A DNA stretch of 25,394 nt, from positions 1 to 25,394 of the forward strand of contig CAMPJJ010000085.1 of NCBI GenBank assembly GCA_946886855.1, written 5' to 3'. The notes under the pieces were generated by a model, which made no database searches, was not told the DNA's origin, and saw nothing but the letters and a program-made list of their open reading frames with translations. The stretch is from an uncultured Roseateles sp. GTDB lineage: Bacteria; Pseudomonadota; Gammaproteobacteria; Burkholderiales; Burkholderiaceae. This document shows positions 24,591-25,394 of this stretch, piece by piece. The translations under genes and the position numbers were made by a program. The stretch's first letter is position 1, and each line of letters begins with the position of its first letter.

Positions 24591-25304
24591 TCATGCCGTG
24601 CGGCGGACCAGCTGCAGCAGCTGCCTCGGCTTGAGCACGCGCACCTCGCGCGCGCGGACCTCGAGCAGGCCGTCGTCCTGCATCCGCGAGAAAGTGCGGC
24701 TCACCGTTTCCAGGGTCAGGCCGAGGTAGCTGCCGATCTCGTCGCGGGTCATCCGCAGGACGACGCTCGACGAGGAGAAACCGCGCGCCCGCAGCCGACG
24801 CATCAGGTTGATCAGGAAGGTCGCCACGCGCTGCTCGGCGCGCACCGACCCGAGCAGCAGCATCACGCCCTGGTCGCGGACGATCTCGCGGCTCATCAGG
24901 CGATGGAACTGGCGGCGCAGCCGGTCGACCTCGCGGGTCATGTCGTCGATCCGGCCATAGGGCACGACGCAGATCTGCGAATCCTCCAGCGCCACCGCCT
25001 GGCTGGCGTAGGCGCCGCTGAAGATGCCGTCGAGACCGAGCATCTCGCCGGCCATCGGGAAACCGGTGACCTGGTCGCGGCCGTCCTCCGCCGAGGCCGA
25101 GGTCTTGAAGAAGCCGGTGCGCACGAGGTAGACGGCCTCGAACGGATCGCCTGGCTTGAACAGCACCGTGTTGCGCGCGACGAGGCGGCGGTCGGAGATC
25201 ATGCGTTCCAGCTGGTGGACCTCCGCGGGAGGCAGGCCGGTCGGCAGACAGATCTGCCGCACCGCGCAGGTGGCGCAGGTGATCCGGGCCGCGTCGGGCA
25301 GCAC
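24591..25304 (-). CDS. fnr: FNR/Anr-type oxygen-responsive transcriptional regulator (N-terminus uncertain)
   Basis: FNR-type regulators bind a 4Fe-4S cluster without oxygen and then activate genes for low-oxygen life. The visible 237 residues show C10, C13 and C19 (CATCAVRQIC) and a distant C112 (SQICVVPY), the four cluster ligands. A cyclic-nucleotide-binding-like beta barrel (about 25-140) and a dimer helix follow, then a helix-turn-helix with LTLETVSRTFSR (196-207). E199, S202 and R203 match the FNR residues that read TTGAT half-sites. The GTG at 25304 has no ribosome site. The frame remains open to the right edge at 25394, so the true start may lie beyond it. It is convergent with the ccoH-like gene, with a 14-base gap and no visible terminator. 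It probably regulates the cbb3 operon. Confidence 0.93.
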   Translation of the reverse strand: MLPDAARITCATCAVRQICLPTGLPPAEVHQLERMISDRRLVARNTVLFKPGDPFEAVYLVRTGFFKTSASAEDGRDQVTGFPMAGEMLGLDGIFSGAYASQAVALEDSQICVVPYGRIDDMTREVDRLRRQFHRLMSREIVRDQGVMLLLGSVRAEQRVATFLINLMRRLRARGFSSSSVVLRMTRDEIGSYLGLTLETVSRTFSRMQDDGLLEVRAREVRVLKPRQLLQLVRRTA

Positions 25305-25329
25305 GGGCAGGACGGTCGGGAGGGGGAGC

Positions 25330-25365
25330 GCGCCCAGGGCGCCCAGCGCGGGCAGCGCGGGCAGC
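25330..25365. repeat. Four 9-bp tandem repeats at the 5' end of the fnr-like gene
   Basis: Four direct units read GCGCCCAGG, GCGCCCAGC, GCGGGCAGC and GCGGGCAGC. In the frame of the fnr-like gene they would encode an ALPALPALGALGAL-type low-complexity stretch. The region is either a disordered N-terminal extension of the regulator or its untranslated leader. Confidence 0.6.
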
Positions 25366-25394
25366 GTCGGCGAAATGGCGAAGGCCTTCGGAGC

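Overview
The window looks like a chromosomal segment of a high-GC betaproteobacterium of the order Burkholderiales, probably the Roseateles/Mitsuaria/Rubrivivax side. The reasons are the strong G/C third-position bias, the exbB-exbD-lpxK-trm112-kdsB-adk gene order, the ccoI-ccoS-ccoNOQP-ccoG order with a neighbouring FNR-type regulator, and tonB-exbB-exbD-exbD with paired exbD genes. This placement comes from remembered gene order and protein character, not from a database comparison. I see no rRNA, tRNA, CRISPR array, insertion sequence, integrase or prophage gene.

Layout. (1) 1-669 is the C-terminal part of a peptide-type ABC transporter ATPase, followed by a terminator. (2) 1197-4702 holds a large TonB-dependent outer-membrane receptor and a 2-oxoglutarate/Fe(II) oxygenase, separated by a UUCG-loop terminator. 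(3) 5280-9107 is the energising system for such receptors: tonB, a long exbB with a periplasmic N-terminal extension, and two tandem exbD genes. A terminator hairpin follows, then an exported TPR-like protein. (4) 9166-9924 (minus) is a short-chain dehydrogenase very like mitochondrial HSD10, with a palindromic operator upstream. (5) 10029-13991 (minus) is an envelope/nucleotide block: adk, kdsB, a Trm112-like protein, lpxK, and a second ExbD/ExbB pair. The genes from exbB to kdsB are overlapping or tightly spaced. (6) 14320-16383 (plus) carries xseA and sodB. (7) 16493-17005 (minus) is an exported DUF192 protein. (8) 17041-24576 (plus) is a complete cbb3 cytochrome oxidase locus: copper ATPase CcoI, CcoS, the four oxidase subunits, CcoG, and a short FixH/CcoH-like membrane protein. 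(9) 24591 to the right edge (minus) is an FNR-type oxygen-sensing regulator.

How the parts work together. Regions 2 and 3 make an outer-membrane import system: receptor, TonB, proton-driven ExbB/ExbD motor, and a possible periplasmic TPR accessory. The lpxK block supplies lipid A phosphorylation and CMP-Kdo for lipopolysaccharide, and contains a second ExbB/ExbD-type motor with no TonB of its own. The cbb3 block makes a high-affinity terminal oxidase for low oxygen. A perfect FNR-type palindrome, TTGACGCGCGTCAA, overlaps the ccoS stop codon. It sits at the spacing expected for an activator site at about -41.5 of a ccoN promoter, and the FNR-type gene at the right edge is the obvious candidate to bind it.

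Most of the window is ordinary core genome. The points most worth a second look are the FNR-site geometry, the ccoH-like gene that seems to keep only the membrane anchor, the TPR protein behind the tonB operon, the non-canonical TonB C-terminal domain with two cysteines, several uncharacterised palindromes, and the 9-bp tandem repeat at the 5' end of the fnr-like gene. I did not find a convincing wholly new system.
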